This document shows, piece after piece, positions 24,346-32,336 of a DNA stretch of 32,433 bases. The notes under the pieces were generated by a model that worked only from the letters and a program-made list of their open reading frames with translations, had not been told where the DNA came from and did no database searches. Numbering within the stretch: position 1 is the stretch's first letter; each line of letters starts with the position of its first letter. This DNA comes from Clostridiales bacterium (GTDB lineage Bacteria; Bacillota; Clostridia; Oscillospirales; Acutalibacteraceae), in assembly GCA_019415925.1 (NCBI GenBank), contig DXYG01000023.1:1-32433 (forward strand), read 5' to 3'. A program made the translations under genes and the position numbers.

Positions 24346-25920
24346 ATGCAGAGAATTAAAAAACTTACTGCAATTATTCTGAGTATTCTTACGCTTTCAA
24401 GCGTATGCGTATTCGGAAGCGCTTTTTCGGCAGGTGCAAGCGGCACCGGCGCAGGACTTGCCGAATGGGCACTCAACGCATACTATGAAGGCTGGTCTTA
24501 TGTTTACGGCGGCTCTACTCCCGGTGCGGTTGACTGTTCGGGTCTTATCTATTCATACTGCGGCGGCGAACGCTGCGGCGACCCCCAGCTTAACACGGCA
24601 ACCGAAAGAGGCTCGGTAAGCAACGGTATTCCCAACGTTCACGGTCTCGGACTCTGGCGTCCCGGACACGTAGGCGTTTATGTAGGCGACGGTATGGAGG
24701 TTGACGCAAGAGGCGACGCATACGATATGTGCTACGAAAGCGTTTACGGCTCATACAGCGGCTGGACATACTGGTTCAAGCTTGCGGCTGTAAGCTACCC
24801 AACAAACGGCTGGGAAAAGTTCAGCGGCGACTACTACTATTACGAAAACGGCGAGTACATCACCGATACCTCAAGAACAATTGACGGTACTATATACTAC
24901 TTCGACTCAAAGGGACGTTCTGGCAAGACTCCCTCTGATACATCAAGCAATTCATCAAACAGTTCTTCAAATAATTCAAACTCATCTTCAAATTCTTCAT
25001 CACAGAGCAAGCCCACCTCGTGGAGAAACGGCTCAACAGGTGAAGAGGTAAAGAAGATTCAGAGTCGCCTTGCAGAGCTCGGCTACTACACAGGCGCAGT
25101 TGACGGAAGCTTTGGCGACGCAACCGAAAAGGCATACAGAGCATTTCAGGAAGCAGCAGGACTTACCGTTGACGGTATAGCAGGCTCAGACAGAGAGGTT
25201 CTCTACTCTGACGACGCACCGTACGCTCCGAAGGTTGAGGAAACAACAGCTCCCACAGAGGAGAAAAAGGACGACGAAAAGAAAGCCGACGAGGAAGAAA
25301 AGTCAGCAATCGAGTTCAAGAGCGGTGACGAAAATGACGACGTAAAGGCAATTCAGGGCAAGCTCGCAGAGTTAAAATACTTTGACGTTGACCCCACAGG
25401 CTACTACGGAGATTACACCGTCCAGACAGTAATGAACTTCCAGCTTGCAAACGGACTTGAAGCAACAGGTATTATTGACGAAGCTACATACAAATTACTT
25501 TTCAGCACTGACGCTGTTGTAAACCCCAACCCCACGGAAAGCGCTGATGAACAGTCGGCAACAACAGCCGTAGAATCAGGTCCTGTTCAGATGCTGCTTA
25601 CAACAAGCCCATCTGAGCTGATTATTGTAAACGAACAGAATCAGAGCTACACAGACACAGCAACCGATGTTGTTAAAAAGACAAACAAGGTTACAAAGAG
25701 GGCTCTTTCAAATTCATCATCGGTTATTCCCTCAGCCGCAACGGCAGAGGTCAAGAGAACGGCAAATATCTGGCTTTGGTTTGTGCTTGTAGCCGTAATT
25801 CTCGGCGCACTTGCAGCAGTATTTATTCTCCGTGACAGAAAGTCAAACAGATACGCAAAGTACTGCGCAAAAAAGAAAAAGCACGCAAACTTTAAATCAG
25901 AGGTAAACACTCGCTGGTAA
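24346..25920 (+). CDS. Secreted, membrane-anchored NlpC/P60 peptidoglycan hydrolase with two PG-binding domains
   Basis: A 524-aa cell-wall enzyme. Order: signal peptide (1-30); NlpC/P60 catalytic domain (about 34-148) with C64 in DCSGLIYSYC and H108 in RPGHVGVYVGDG; a glucan/choline-binding-like aromatic repeat (about 155-190); a Ser/Asn-only linker (about 199-220); two PG_binding_1 domains (about 227-287 and 325-388) split by an acidic/Lys stretch; a Thr/Ser-rich region; a C-terminal membrane helix (about 475-496) and a basic cytosolic tail. It should cleave peptide stems of peptidoglycan while tethered to the membrane. AT-rich leader and CCGGAGG ribosome site at 24331-24337. It has its own promoter and terminator. 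Confidence 0.9.
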   Translation: MQRIKKLTAIILSILTLSSVCVFGSAFSAGASGTGAGLAEWALNAYYEGWSYVYGGSTPGAVDCSGLIYSYCGGERCGDPQLNTATERGSVSNGIPNVHGLGLWRPGHVGVYVGDGMEVDARGDAYDMCYESVYGSYSGWTYWFKLAAVSYPTNGWEKFSGDYYYYENGEYITDTSRTIDGTIYYFDSKGRSGKTPSDTSSNSSNSSSNNSNSSSNSSSQSKPTSWRNGSTGEEVKKIQSRLAELGYYTGAVDGSFGDATEKAYRAFQEAAGLTVDGIAGSDREVLYSDDAPYAPKVEETTAPTEEKKDDEKKADEEEKSAIEFKSGDENDDVKAIQGKLAELKYFDVDPTGYYGDYTVQTVMNFQLANGLEATGIIDEATYKLLFSTDAVVNPNPTESADEQSATTAVESGPVQMLLTTSPSELIIVNEQNQSYTDTATDVVKKTNKVTKRALSNSSSVIPSAATAEVKRTANIWLWFVLVAVILGALAAVFILRDRKSNRYAKYCAKKKKHANFKSEVNTRW

Positions 25921-25945
25921 GCGGGTACCTCGGCAGGTAAAATTA

Positions 25946-25989
25946 AAAAAAGGTCGGAACATCGTAAAAACGGTGTCCCGACCTTTTTT
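25946..25989 (+). terminator. Terminator of the NlpC/P60 gene (37-bp hairpin, copy 1)
   Basis: ggtcgg...ccgacc with inner pairing of aacatcg and cggtgt, preceded by A7 and followed by T6, so it can stop transcription from both sides. The 37 bases 25952-25988 recur exactly at 26758-26794. Confidence 0.9.
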
Positions 25990-26030
25990 GGTGGTTTGAA
26001 GTTAATGGACTGTAAAACAGTCACTTCATT

Positions 26031-26306
26031 CTAAATAAATTCAAGCTTCAGCTTTTTGCCCATTCCCTCGGCAATTCTTTCAATTGTTTTCAAAGACGGA
26101 TTTGCACAGCCGTTTTCAATTTTACTGATGTCACCCTGTGCAATTCCGGTTGCTTCCGAAAGCTGTTTCTGAGTCATATTCATTTCTTTTCTTGAATCAA
26201 GTATTGCGTTGATAAGCTGATATTCAGGCTCTAAAGCATCATATTCGACTTTGAACTTTTCGTCTTTCAATCTTTCGTTCAAGGTATCTCTAAAGTTTTT
26301 AGACAT
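26031..26306 (-). CDS. HigA-type antitoxin (XRE helix-turn-helix)
   Basis: A 91-aa protein with a C-terminal XRE/Cro helix-turn-helix (about residues 36-88: NMTQKQLSEATGIAQGDISK, then NPSLKTIERIAEGMGKKLKL). It lies two bases downstream of the toxin gene. It should bind and neutralise that toxin and, with it, repress the shared promoter at 26687-26715. The toxin-first order is typical of higBA rather than relBE. The N-terminal 35 residues are charged and helical, a possible toxin-binding segment (inference). Confidence 0.87.
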   Translation of the reverse strand: MSKNFRDTLNERLKDEKFKVEYDALEPEYQLINAILDSRKEMNMTQKQLSEATGIAQGDISKIENGCANPSLKTIERIAEGMGKKLKLEFI

Positions 26307-26308
26307 AA

Positions 26309-26659
26309 TCAGTTCTCCTCTCTGTTCAGGTAATCGTTTCTGTATTTTTTAGCTAACTCAATTTCTGATTTTGGAGTTTTCTGCGTTTTCTTGACAAAAC
26401 CGTTTGTAAGAATAATTTTTTGTCCGATAACAAAGAAATAAAAAATCCTTGTAATATCATTGCTGACTTTGCTTCGCAATTCAAAAATTCCGTCCTCAAT
26501 ATGTTTTGAAAAAGGTTCCCGAAGTTCATTACCTCTGCTTTCAAGTAATTCAAGATTTTTGAATATTTTAGCCTGCATTTTATTGTTTTGCTCCAAAATA
26601 AAATCTTCAACAGGACAATTTCCATTTTCTAATTCATAATATTCAACACTAAAGCTCAT
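26309..26659 (-). CDS. HigB/RelE-type toxin (Gp49-like family)
   Basis: A 116-aa basic protein of the phage-derived Gp49-like/HigB group of the RelE superfamily, expected to be a ribosome-dependent mRNA nuclease. Family features: NCPVEDFILEQ near the N-terminus, LREPFSKHIEDGIFELR (about residues 46-62), ITRIFYFFVIGQKIILTNGFVKKTQKTP (about 69-96), and a C-terminal helix of AKKYRNDYL. Family-typical basic residues are present (R62, R70, K90, K91, K94). GGTGGTG lies 5 bases before the start on the minus strand. It is intact and linked to the antitoxin, so the module could be active. Confidence 0.88.
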   Translation of the reverse strand: MSFSVEYYELENGNCPVEDFILEQNNKMQAKIFKNLELLESRGNELREPFSKHIEDGIFELRSKVSNDITRIFYFFVIGQKIILTNGFVKKTQKTPKSEIELAKKYRNDYLNREEN

Positions 26660-26686
26660 ATATACACCACCAAATGCTGTATTTTT

Positions 26687-26715
26687 ATTATATAGGATAT
26701 ATCCTATATTGTCAA
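26687..26715 (-). promoter_or_regulatory. Consensus promoter with palindromic operator for the toxin-antitoxin module
   Basis: On the minus strand TTGACA (26710-26715) and TATAAT (26687-26692) are a perfect consensus pair with a 17-base spacer. The spacer is almost entirely the palindrome at 26690-26709 (atataggatatatcctatat). This is the expected layout for tight autorepression by the antitoxin/toxin complex. Promoter and palindrome are read directly; the regulator is inferred. Confidence 0.85.
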
Positions 26716-26757
26716 GTCAAATTATATTTTCTGTAACAAAAACGGGATTATATTAAC

Positions 26758-26794
26758 GGTCGGAACATCGTAAAAACGGTGTCCCGACCTTTTT
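26758..26794 (+). repeat. 37-bp hairpin, copy 2, on the far side of the toxin-antitoxin module
   Basis: Identical for 37 bases to 25952-25988 and in the same orientation. It has the T-run of a plus-strand terminator, yet no plus-strand gene ends here. The two copies therefore flank the toxin-antitoxin module as direct repeats 806 bases apart. Confidence 0.85.
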
Positions 26795-26802
26795 GTTTGG
26801 CA

Positions 26803-26836
26803 TTATAGCAACGTTTGCGTAGGGCACGGCGTGCCG
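26803..26836 (+). repeat. Truncated hairpin-mosaic repeat B remnant
   Basis: attatagcaacg and gtagggcacggcgtgcc match the left edge of B copy 2 (3791-3829). The second hairpin arm is cut off where the stop codon of the GHKL gene lies. Confidence 0.65.
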
Positions 26837-26837
26837 C

Positions 26838-28115
26838 CTAAAAAATATACCTCACTGTAACGGACGCAACATTGTTTTTAATATATGTGCCTATCATTCC
26901 GTCGTTTTTTTCAACAAGCTTTTTCAGGATATTCATTTTGAGCGTACCGTCGTTGTTACCTTGTGATTCGTCAAAAAATTCGCCGTTTTCGCACGGAAAG
27001 CTGATTTTATACAGCATAATGCCCTGTTTGCAGTCAGCCGAAATTTCAATTAACTTTTCCCTGTCGGAATTAATGTTTCTCAGGCTGAAAAGTGCAATAT
27101 CAATCGTGTTGTTCAGAAGCACGCATATATCAAAATTATCCTCGGGGAGTTTAAAAAGGCATCCCGAAAATTTTATTTTAACGTCATTTGCAAGCTTTTT
27201 CTGCCTTTCGGTGAGAATAGCGTCTGCGGTGTCATTGCCCGTATTATACAGAATACTGTACGAGCTTATGATTTCCCTGTCGCATTTTTCAACAAGCTCT
27301 AATGCCTCTTCCGCCTTTCCCTGTTCAAGCAAGGGTTTTATCCACATTGACAGGTTATTGTAATCGTGCCTAAACCGCCTTAGCTGTGCGCCCGACTGCG
27401 CAATCGTTTTGCCGTATTCACGCTGAATATTAAGCTGTTGCTCAAAAACACCGTTTTCGTATCTGTACAGATTCTTCTTAGCCTGATTGTAAATCAGAAC
27501 AGGAAACGCAATTGTAAAAATCAGCGAAATAAGCATTGCAAGAAATTTAACTGCAACTGCGTACTTTACGTCTGAATCGAGCAGAGAAACTATGTAGCTG
27601 AAGTTGCCGCCGATAATCAGAAAAAGGTTAAAAAGCAGAACAACAGGCTTTGAAATGTTTTCGATAAAAAACCTCGTCTGCTTTTCCAGAACGGTACACA
27701 AAATCAGGAAAACTATGCTCACAATCAGCGAGGTTATCATTCCCGTGAATTCAAAGAATACACTTTGTATAATATCTTTTCCGAAAAGCGATAAAATCAG
27801 GACAAGGTAAAATGCGACAAACATTATTACCGAGCTGAGCGTGATTGCCGTGCTGAATATGCAAAACTTCTTCGGTCCTTTAAGCAGAAACGGCGTGAGC
27901 ATAAGTGCCCAGAATTCGAGGTTGACGACAAGTCCTTCCTGCAAATCACCCTCAAGAAACAAAAACGAGGCAATCATCAAAAGCAGAATCGTTCCCGAAA
28001 CTGCAAAATAAAACTTTGCACTTTTTAAGTCAAAAAGCCTTTTTGTAAAAAGATATACAATTAGGATTCCCGCAACATACTCGACAACGCAGTCGGTAAT
28101 CGCAACTGCACTCAT
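26838..28115 (-). CDS. Orphan GHKL-domain sensor (AgrC-like), membrane-bound
   Basis: A 425-aa protein. The N-terminal half (about residues 10-210) has six to seven membrane helices, then a linker helix and a GHKL kinase-like region. The phospho-acceptor motif is H250 in RRFRHDYNN, as in AgrC-type kinases. The ATP N-box is LLNNTIDIAL (N336). The G-box is degenerate: DGTLKMNIL near residue 390 lacks the first glycine of the usual GxGxGL motif. No LytTR response regulator and no AgrB/AgrD-like peptide gene is adjacent. AGAGGGG precedes the start. It may sense a peptide or membrane state, or be a weakly active kinase; both are inference. Confidence 0.8.
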   Translation of the reverse strand: MSAVAITDCVVEYVAGILIVYLFTKRLFDLKSAKFYFAVSGTILLLMIASFLFLEGDLQEGLVVNLEFWALMLTPFLLKGPKKFCIFSTAITLSSVIMFVAFYLVLILSLFGKDIIQSVFFEFTGMITSLIVSIVFLILCTVLEKQTRFFIENISKPVVLLFNLFLIIGGNFSYIVSLLDSDVKYAVAVKFLAMLISLIFTIAFPVLIYNQAKKNLYRYENGVFEQQLNIQREYGKTIAQSGAQLRRFRHDYNNLSMWIKPLLEQGKAEEALELVEKCDREIISSYSILYNTGNDTADAILTERQKKLANDVKIKFSGCLFKLPEDNFDICVLLNNTIDIALFSLRNINSDREKLIEISADCKQGIMLYKISFPCENGEFFDESQGNNDGTLKMNILKKLVEKNDGMIGTYIKNNVASVTVRYIF

Positions 28116-28167
28116 ACTACCCCTCTTTTTAGTCCGTAAATTTTAAGATTACATCCTTTTATTCAAC

Positions 28168-28418
28168 AAAACTATAATTTAGTCGAGTGCCTCGACGGGC
28201 AAAATTAATGATTGTAGCGGCGAACTGTGTTCGCCATAGGGAACCCCTTTAGTGGGTTCCCTACAGCAAAACAGTCCACCGGACTGTTTTGCCTACCCTC
28301 CTGCATTTTGCAATGCAATCTTTTTGTGGGCTCTGCCCACACCCGCAAGCCTTTAAAAAGGCTTGACCGAAATTTTTAATTTTTTTTTGCGAGTAAACTC
28401 ACCGCTTAATTATCGTTT
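28168..28418 (-). repeat. Eight-hairpin repeat A, copy 4
   Basis: Same orientation as copy 2, between two minus-strand genes, filling most of a 333-bp gap. The hairpin series is complete. The right end has drifted (aattatcgttt), and the T-run after the aagcc/ggctt hairpin is longer than in copy 2. Confidence 0.92.
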
Positions 28419-28448
28419 AGCAAAATTATGGTATAACCTCTGAAAAAA

Positions 28449-29990
28449 CTATCCCTTGTCCTTCGGAATTTTCTTTACCGAAACGGCGTCAAGCTCAAAC
28501 CAGAACGTACTTCCCTTGCCGAGCGTACTGCGCACTCCGTAACGTGCGCCGTGTGCGTCAAGAATTGACTTTACAATCGAAAGTCCGAGTCCCGTTCCGA
28601 TTACGCCACGCTTGTGCTGCTTGTCAACCTTGTAATATCTTTCCCAGATATACTCCAGCTTGTCGGCAGGAATTCCCTCGCCGTGGTCGGTGACTTCAAT
28701 CTTCACCTTTTTATCCCTGACGCTTTGCGTAACAATAACCGTCTTGTCATCGCCTGCGTGATTAATTGCGTTGTTTACAAGGTTATAAATAACCTGTGAA
28801 ATTTTCAGCTCGTCGGCAAATACCCAAACGTTCTCATTGCTTTCAAACGTGATATTATAGCCGTCCTGCTCCTTCAGCTTTGAGTATCTTTCAAAAATAT
28901 CCTTGACGCTGTCGGTAAGGCAGAAGCGTGTTTTCTCAGGCTGAATTGCACCCGACTGGAGCTTTGAAAGGTCGAGCAAATCATTTACAAGGCTTGACAG
29001 GCGTGTTGCCTCGTCAATGATAATCTGAATGTTCTCGGGGGTGTTCTCGCCCGGCAGGTCACGCATTACCTCGCCGTAGCCCGTAATCATAGTAAGCGGA
29101 GTTCTCAAATCGTGGGAAATGTTCGCAATAAGCTCCTGCTGAAGCTTTTCGGTTGCGGCAAGCTCTGTCTTTGCGTAGTTGAGAGTATCGTTGAGCTCCT
29201 CCACCTCAAGATAACCGGTTGCGTCAAACTCAACGTCGTAATTCTTCTTTGCAAGCTCCTTAGCCGCACTGTTGGTCTTTGAAATCGGACGTGCTATCTT
29301 TCGTGTAACATAAATTGAGAGAATAACCGCAAGAATGATAAACACAACCGACACAATGAACATCTGTTCCTTGATGATTTCAACCGTATTGCTCAGCGGA
29401 GTGATTGACGAGGTCACAATAAGGAAGCACTCGCTTGAATCCCTCAGCTCGATTATGTCGGCATACACCATATTCTGCACGTCGCTTGAACCGCTGCTTG
29501 AATAGTGAAGCTCAGCTCTGGGTGTGTCGGGAGAAGCAAAGCTGTGGACAATTTTATCAAACTTCTGCTGTGCTATACTCCTGTCACGCTTGTTTGTAAC
29601 GCACATATACTGCCCGCCGTTCTCGACAGCGCTCTTGTAGTACGAATACACGTCGTGATACTCAAAATCAAGCGCAGTTGCAGGGTTATCGTACTCGCAG
29701 TCGTACATCAGCGCAAACAGCGTTGACGTCGAATCATACACATAAACCGACAGCGAATTGTAACTTGCAACATTTTCAATTGTGCCCTGAACGTTCTTAT
29801 TTTCCTGAATTGATTTTGAAATTATCAAGGCGTTTTTTTCAACCTGCGCCGACTTCGTTGTCGTGTAGAACGATTCAAGAAAGAAAGTCTGAAACGCCCA
29901 GAGTACGACTAATATTATCAAGCCGTACAGCAAAAAGTAGCACAACAGCTTGAAATTAAGAGGTATATTTTTTCTGCTAATTCGTTTCAA
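28449..29990 (-). CDS. Two-component sensor histidine kinase (HAMP-HisKA-HATPase)
   Basis: A 513-aa sensor kinase. Membrane helix 1 is at about residues 14-36, an outer sensor domain at 37-205, membrane helix 2 at 208-229 and a HAMP linker at about 230-280. The HisKA dimerisation domain has phospho-acceptor H293 in ISHDLRTPLT. The ATPase domain has N407 (N-box NLVNNAINHA), DHGEGIP (G1) and GTGLGLSIVK (G2). All catalytic motifs are intact. Its start overlaps the end of the OmpR-type regulator gene by 14 bases, so the pair is translationally coupled. The outer domain resembles a dCache/PAS-like fold by length only; the signal is unknown. Confidence 0.94.
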   Translation of the reverse strand: MKRISRKNIPLNFKLLCYFLLYGLIILVVLWAFQTFFLESFYTTTKSAQVEKNALIISKSIQENKNVQGTIENVASYNSLSVYVYDSTSTLFALMYDCEYDNPATALDFEYHDVYSYYKSAVENGGQYMCVTNKRDRSIAQQKFDKIVHSFASPDTPRAELHYSSSGSSDVQNMVYADIIELRDSSECFLIVTSSITPLSNTVEIIKEQMFIVSVVFIILAVILSIYVTRKIARPISKTNSAAKELAKKNYDVEFDATGYLEVEELNDTLNYAKTELAATEKLQQELIANISHDLRTPLTMITGYGEVMRDLPGENTPENIQIIIDEATRLSSLVNDLLDLSKLQSGAIQPEKTRFCLTDSVKDIFERYSKLKEQDGYNITFESNENVWVFADELKISQVIYNLVNNAINHAGDDKTVIVTQSVRDKKVKIEVTDHGEGIPADKLEYIWERYYKVDKQHKRGVIGTGLGLSIVKSILDAHGARYGVRSTLGKGSTFWFELDAVSVKKIPKDKG

Positions 29991-30660
29991 AGCGGTAGCC
30001 GACTCCTCTCAGGGTTACAATGCATCTGCTGTATTCTCCAAGGCTCTTGCGCAAGAGCTTTATGTGGGTGTCGAGGGTTCTCTCGTCGCCGAAGAAGTCA
30101 TAGCCCCAAACCTCGCTTATGAGCTTTTCACGTGTGAGGGCAAGTCCCTTGTTTTTGACCATATAGAAGAACAGCTCGTACTCCTTCGGAGTCATCTCGA
30201 TTCTCTTGCCGTCAATTGTGACGATTCTTGCCGAGAAGTCAACCGACAGTCCCTCGTAGGTAAACACGTCCTTTTTAACCTGTTCGCCCTGCTCACCGCC
30301 GTTTGAACGCTTGATAACGGCGGCAACACGCATCATAAGCTCCTTCGGAGAGAACGGCTTTACAACATAATCGTCGCTTCCAAGCTCAAAGCCGTGAATT
30401 TTGTCGTATTCCTCTCCTCTTGCAGAAAGCATAATTATCGGGGTTGAGCGGAATTTTCTGATTTCTCTGCACGCAGAAAATCCGTCAAGCTCAGGCATCA
30501 TAACGTCCATTATGATGAGGTCAAACTCCTCTTTTCGGCAAATTTCAATTGCCTGCATACCGTCAACGGCTTCCTCAACGGTGTATCCCTCAAACTCCGC
30601 ATATTTGCGGATAATCTGTCTTATTCTGAATTCATCATCAACTACAAGTAACCTGCTCAT
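29977..30660 (-). CDS. OmpR/PhoB-family response regulator
   Basis: A 227-aa regulator. The receiver domain (1-115) has the acidic pair D8-D9, phospho-acceptor D52 in IIMDVMMPELDG, the switch region in IIMLSARGEEYD, and K101 in VVKPFSPKEL. The winged-helix output domain (about 130-225) has TPKEYELFFYMVKNKGLALT and RTLDTHIKLLRKSLGE. It is the first gene of the operon with the sensor kinase. AGGAGAGG lies just before the start on the minus strand. It diverges from the fumarase genes across a 202-bp gap with a large inverted repeat. Confidence 0.95.
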   Translation of the reverse strand: MSRLLVVDDEFRIRQIIRKYAEFEGYTVEEAVDGMQAIEICRKEEFDLIIMDVMMPELDGFSACREIRKFRSTPIIMLSARGEEYDKIHGFELGSDDYVVKPFSPKELMMRVAAVIKRSNGGEQGEQVKKDVFTYEGLSVDFSARIVTIDGKRIEMTPKEYELFFYMVKNKGLALTREKLISEVWGYDFFGDERTLDTHIKLLRKSLGEYSRCIVTLRGVGYRFETN

Positions 30661-30716
30661 TTTGTCCTCTCCTTTTGGTTCTTATTATTTATCCAAATTA
30701 ATTTTACCTTGCGAAT

Positions 30717-30772
30717 GTGATAAAATTATGTAATTTTTGAAAAAGTTATGAAAACTACATAAATTATATCAC
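30717..30772. promoter_or_regulatory. Large inverted repeat in the divergent regulator/fumarase gap
   Basis: gtgataaaattatgta (30717-30732) and tacataaattatatcac (30756-30772) are inverted copies with one insertion, 23 bases apart. A ttgaaaaagttat direct repeat occurs at about 30736 and 30797. The position suits an operator acting on either or both divergent units. The binding protein is unknown; the adjacent OmpR-type regulator is a candidate. Confidence 0.45.
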
Positions 30773-30862
30773 AGAAAAACCGATATTGAAATAGTGTTGA
30801 AAAAGTTATATAATTATATTGTTAAACTTTAAACAATATAGCTTGCAGAGAGGAATTGGCAT

Positions 30863-31714
30863 ATGGAAATAAGACGTATAAAAGCCGCTGAGGTTACAGC
30901 CGCAGTCAAAAAGCTGTTTATGGACTGCAACTACTTTATCGGCAAGGATATTATGAACGCACTTGAAAAAGCCTGCGAAAACGAGCAGTCGCCTGTCGGT
31001 AAGAGCGTTCTGTCGCAGATTATCGAGAACGACAAAATCGCCGCAAAGGAGGAAATTCCGCTTTGTCAGGACACGGGAATGTCGGTGCTGTTTGTCGAGT
31101 ACGGCGACAAGGTGGTAATTGAGGACGGAAGCTTTGACGAGGCAGTCAACGAGGGCGTTCGTCAGGCGTATGAAGAGGGCTGTCTGCGCAAGAGCGTTGT
31201 AGCAGACCCTGTTTTTGACAGGGTGAACACACGTGACAATACGCCTGCAATTATCCACACGAAGATTGTCAGCGGCAACACAATTAAAATCACCGCAGGT
31301 GGAAAAGGCTTCGGCAGTGAGAATATGTCTGCAATCAAAATGCTGACTCCGTCATACGGCGTTGAGGGCGTAAAGCAGTTTATTCTCGACACTGTTTTCA
31401 AGGCAGGTCCCAACCCCTGTCCTCCGATTGTTGTCGGAGTGGGAATCGGCGGCACGTTTGAGCGTGCGGCTCAGCTTGCAAAAAAGGCTACCTTCCGCCC
31501 GATTGACACCAAAAACGAGGACGAGCGTTATGCCGCACTCGAAGACGAGCTTTTAAGTGAAATCAACAAAATGGGCTTTGGCCCTGCGGGACTGGGCGGC
31601 AACACAACCGCAATCGGCGTTAACATTGAAACCTCGCCCACACATATTGCAGGAATGCCCGTTGCAGTCAACATCTGCTGTCACGCCGCAAGACACGCAG
31701 CCACAACAATCTGA
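30863..31714 (+). CDS. Class I fumarase / L-tartrate dehydratase, alpha subunit
   Basis: This 283-aa protein is the iron-sulfur half of the two-subunit class I fumarate hydratase family. It has C68 in LCQDTGM, a second cysteine in GPNPCPPIVVGVGIGG (about residue 193), a likely third in the C-terminal ICCHAARHA, and the family-typical GLGGNTTAIGVN. These should hold a [4Fe-4S] cluster for hydration/dehydration of fumarate and malate. Tartrate dehydratase cannot be excluded by sequence alone. AGAGG precedes the start by about 10 bases. The beta-subunit gene follows 12 bases downstream. An oxygen-sensitive fumarase suits an anaerobe. Confidence 0.92.
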   Translation: MEIRRIKAAEVTAAVKKLFMDCNYFIGKDIMNALEKACENEQSPVGKSVLSQIIENDKIAAKEEIPLCQDTGMSVLFVEYGDKVVIEDGSFDEAVNEGVRQAYEEGCLRKSVVADPVFDRVNTRDNTPAIIHTKIVSGNTIKITAGGKGFGSENMSAIKMLTPSYGVEGVKQFILDTVFKAGPNPCPPIVVGVGIGGTFERAAQLAKKATFRPIDTKNEDERYAALEDELLSEINKMGFGPAGLGGNTTAIGVNIETSPTHIAGMPVAVNICCHAARHAATTI

Positions 31715-31726
31715 CGGAGGGATAAA

Positions 31727-32284
31727 ATGACTAAGAAAATTACACTTCCGATTACGGACGAAGATATTAAAAATTTAAAGGCAGGCGACAGCGTTCTGCT
31801 GACGGGCACGATTCTTACGGGCAGGGACGCCGCACACAAAAGACTTTTTGAGCTGATTGAACAGGGCAAGGAGTTGCCGATTGACGTTAAGGGCGAGCTG
31901 ATTTACTATGTAGGCCCTGCGCCTGCAAAGGACGGCTACGCAGTAGGTCCCGCAGGTCCGACTTCAAGCTACAGAATGGATAAATACGCACCCGCACTGC
32001 TCGACCTAGGACTTAAAGGAATGATAGGCAAGGGCGCAAGGAGCAAGGAGGTTATTGATTCGATTGTAAAGAACAAGTGCGTGTACTTTGCAGCAATAGG
32101 CGGAGCGGCGGCTCTGATTGCCAAAAGCATAAAGTCGGAGGAGATTCTCTGCTACGAGGACTTGGGAACGGAGGCTGTACGCAGATACACCGTTGAGGAC
32201 TTCCCGTGCATCGTCGCAATCGACAGCGAGGGGAACAACGTGTATGAAACCGAACCATTAAAATATAGAAAAACCGGCAATTGA
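31727..32284 (+). CDS. Class I fumarase / L-tartrate dehydratase, beta subunit
   Basis: This 185-aa protein is the C-terminal-type subunit of class I fumarase. It shows LLTGTILTGRDAAHKR (about residues 24-39), YYVGPAPAKDGYAVGPAGPTSSYRMD (about 62-87), MIGKGARS, and YFAAIGGAAALIA (about 121-133). It forms the heteromeric hydratase with the alpha subunit. GGAGGG lies 6 bases before the start. No terminator hairpin is evident after the stop; a B-type repeat starts 53 bases downstream and may serve instead. Confidence 0.93.
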   Translation: MTKKITLPITDEDIKNLKAGDSVLLTGTILTGRDAAHKRLFELIEQGKELPIDVKGELIYYVGPAPAKDGYAVGPAGPTSSYRMDKYAPALLDLGLKGMIGKGARSKEVIDSIVKNKCVYFAAIGGAAALIAKSIKSEEILCYEDLGTEAVRRYTVEDFPCIVAIDSEGNNVYETEPLKYRKTGN

Positions 32285-32336
32285 TTTATTTTCTGTTTTC
32301 TGTTTATCCCTTTTAATCAGCCTTAATTAATAATAT

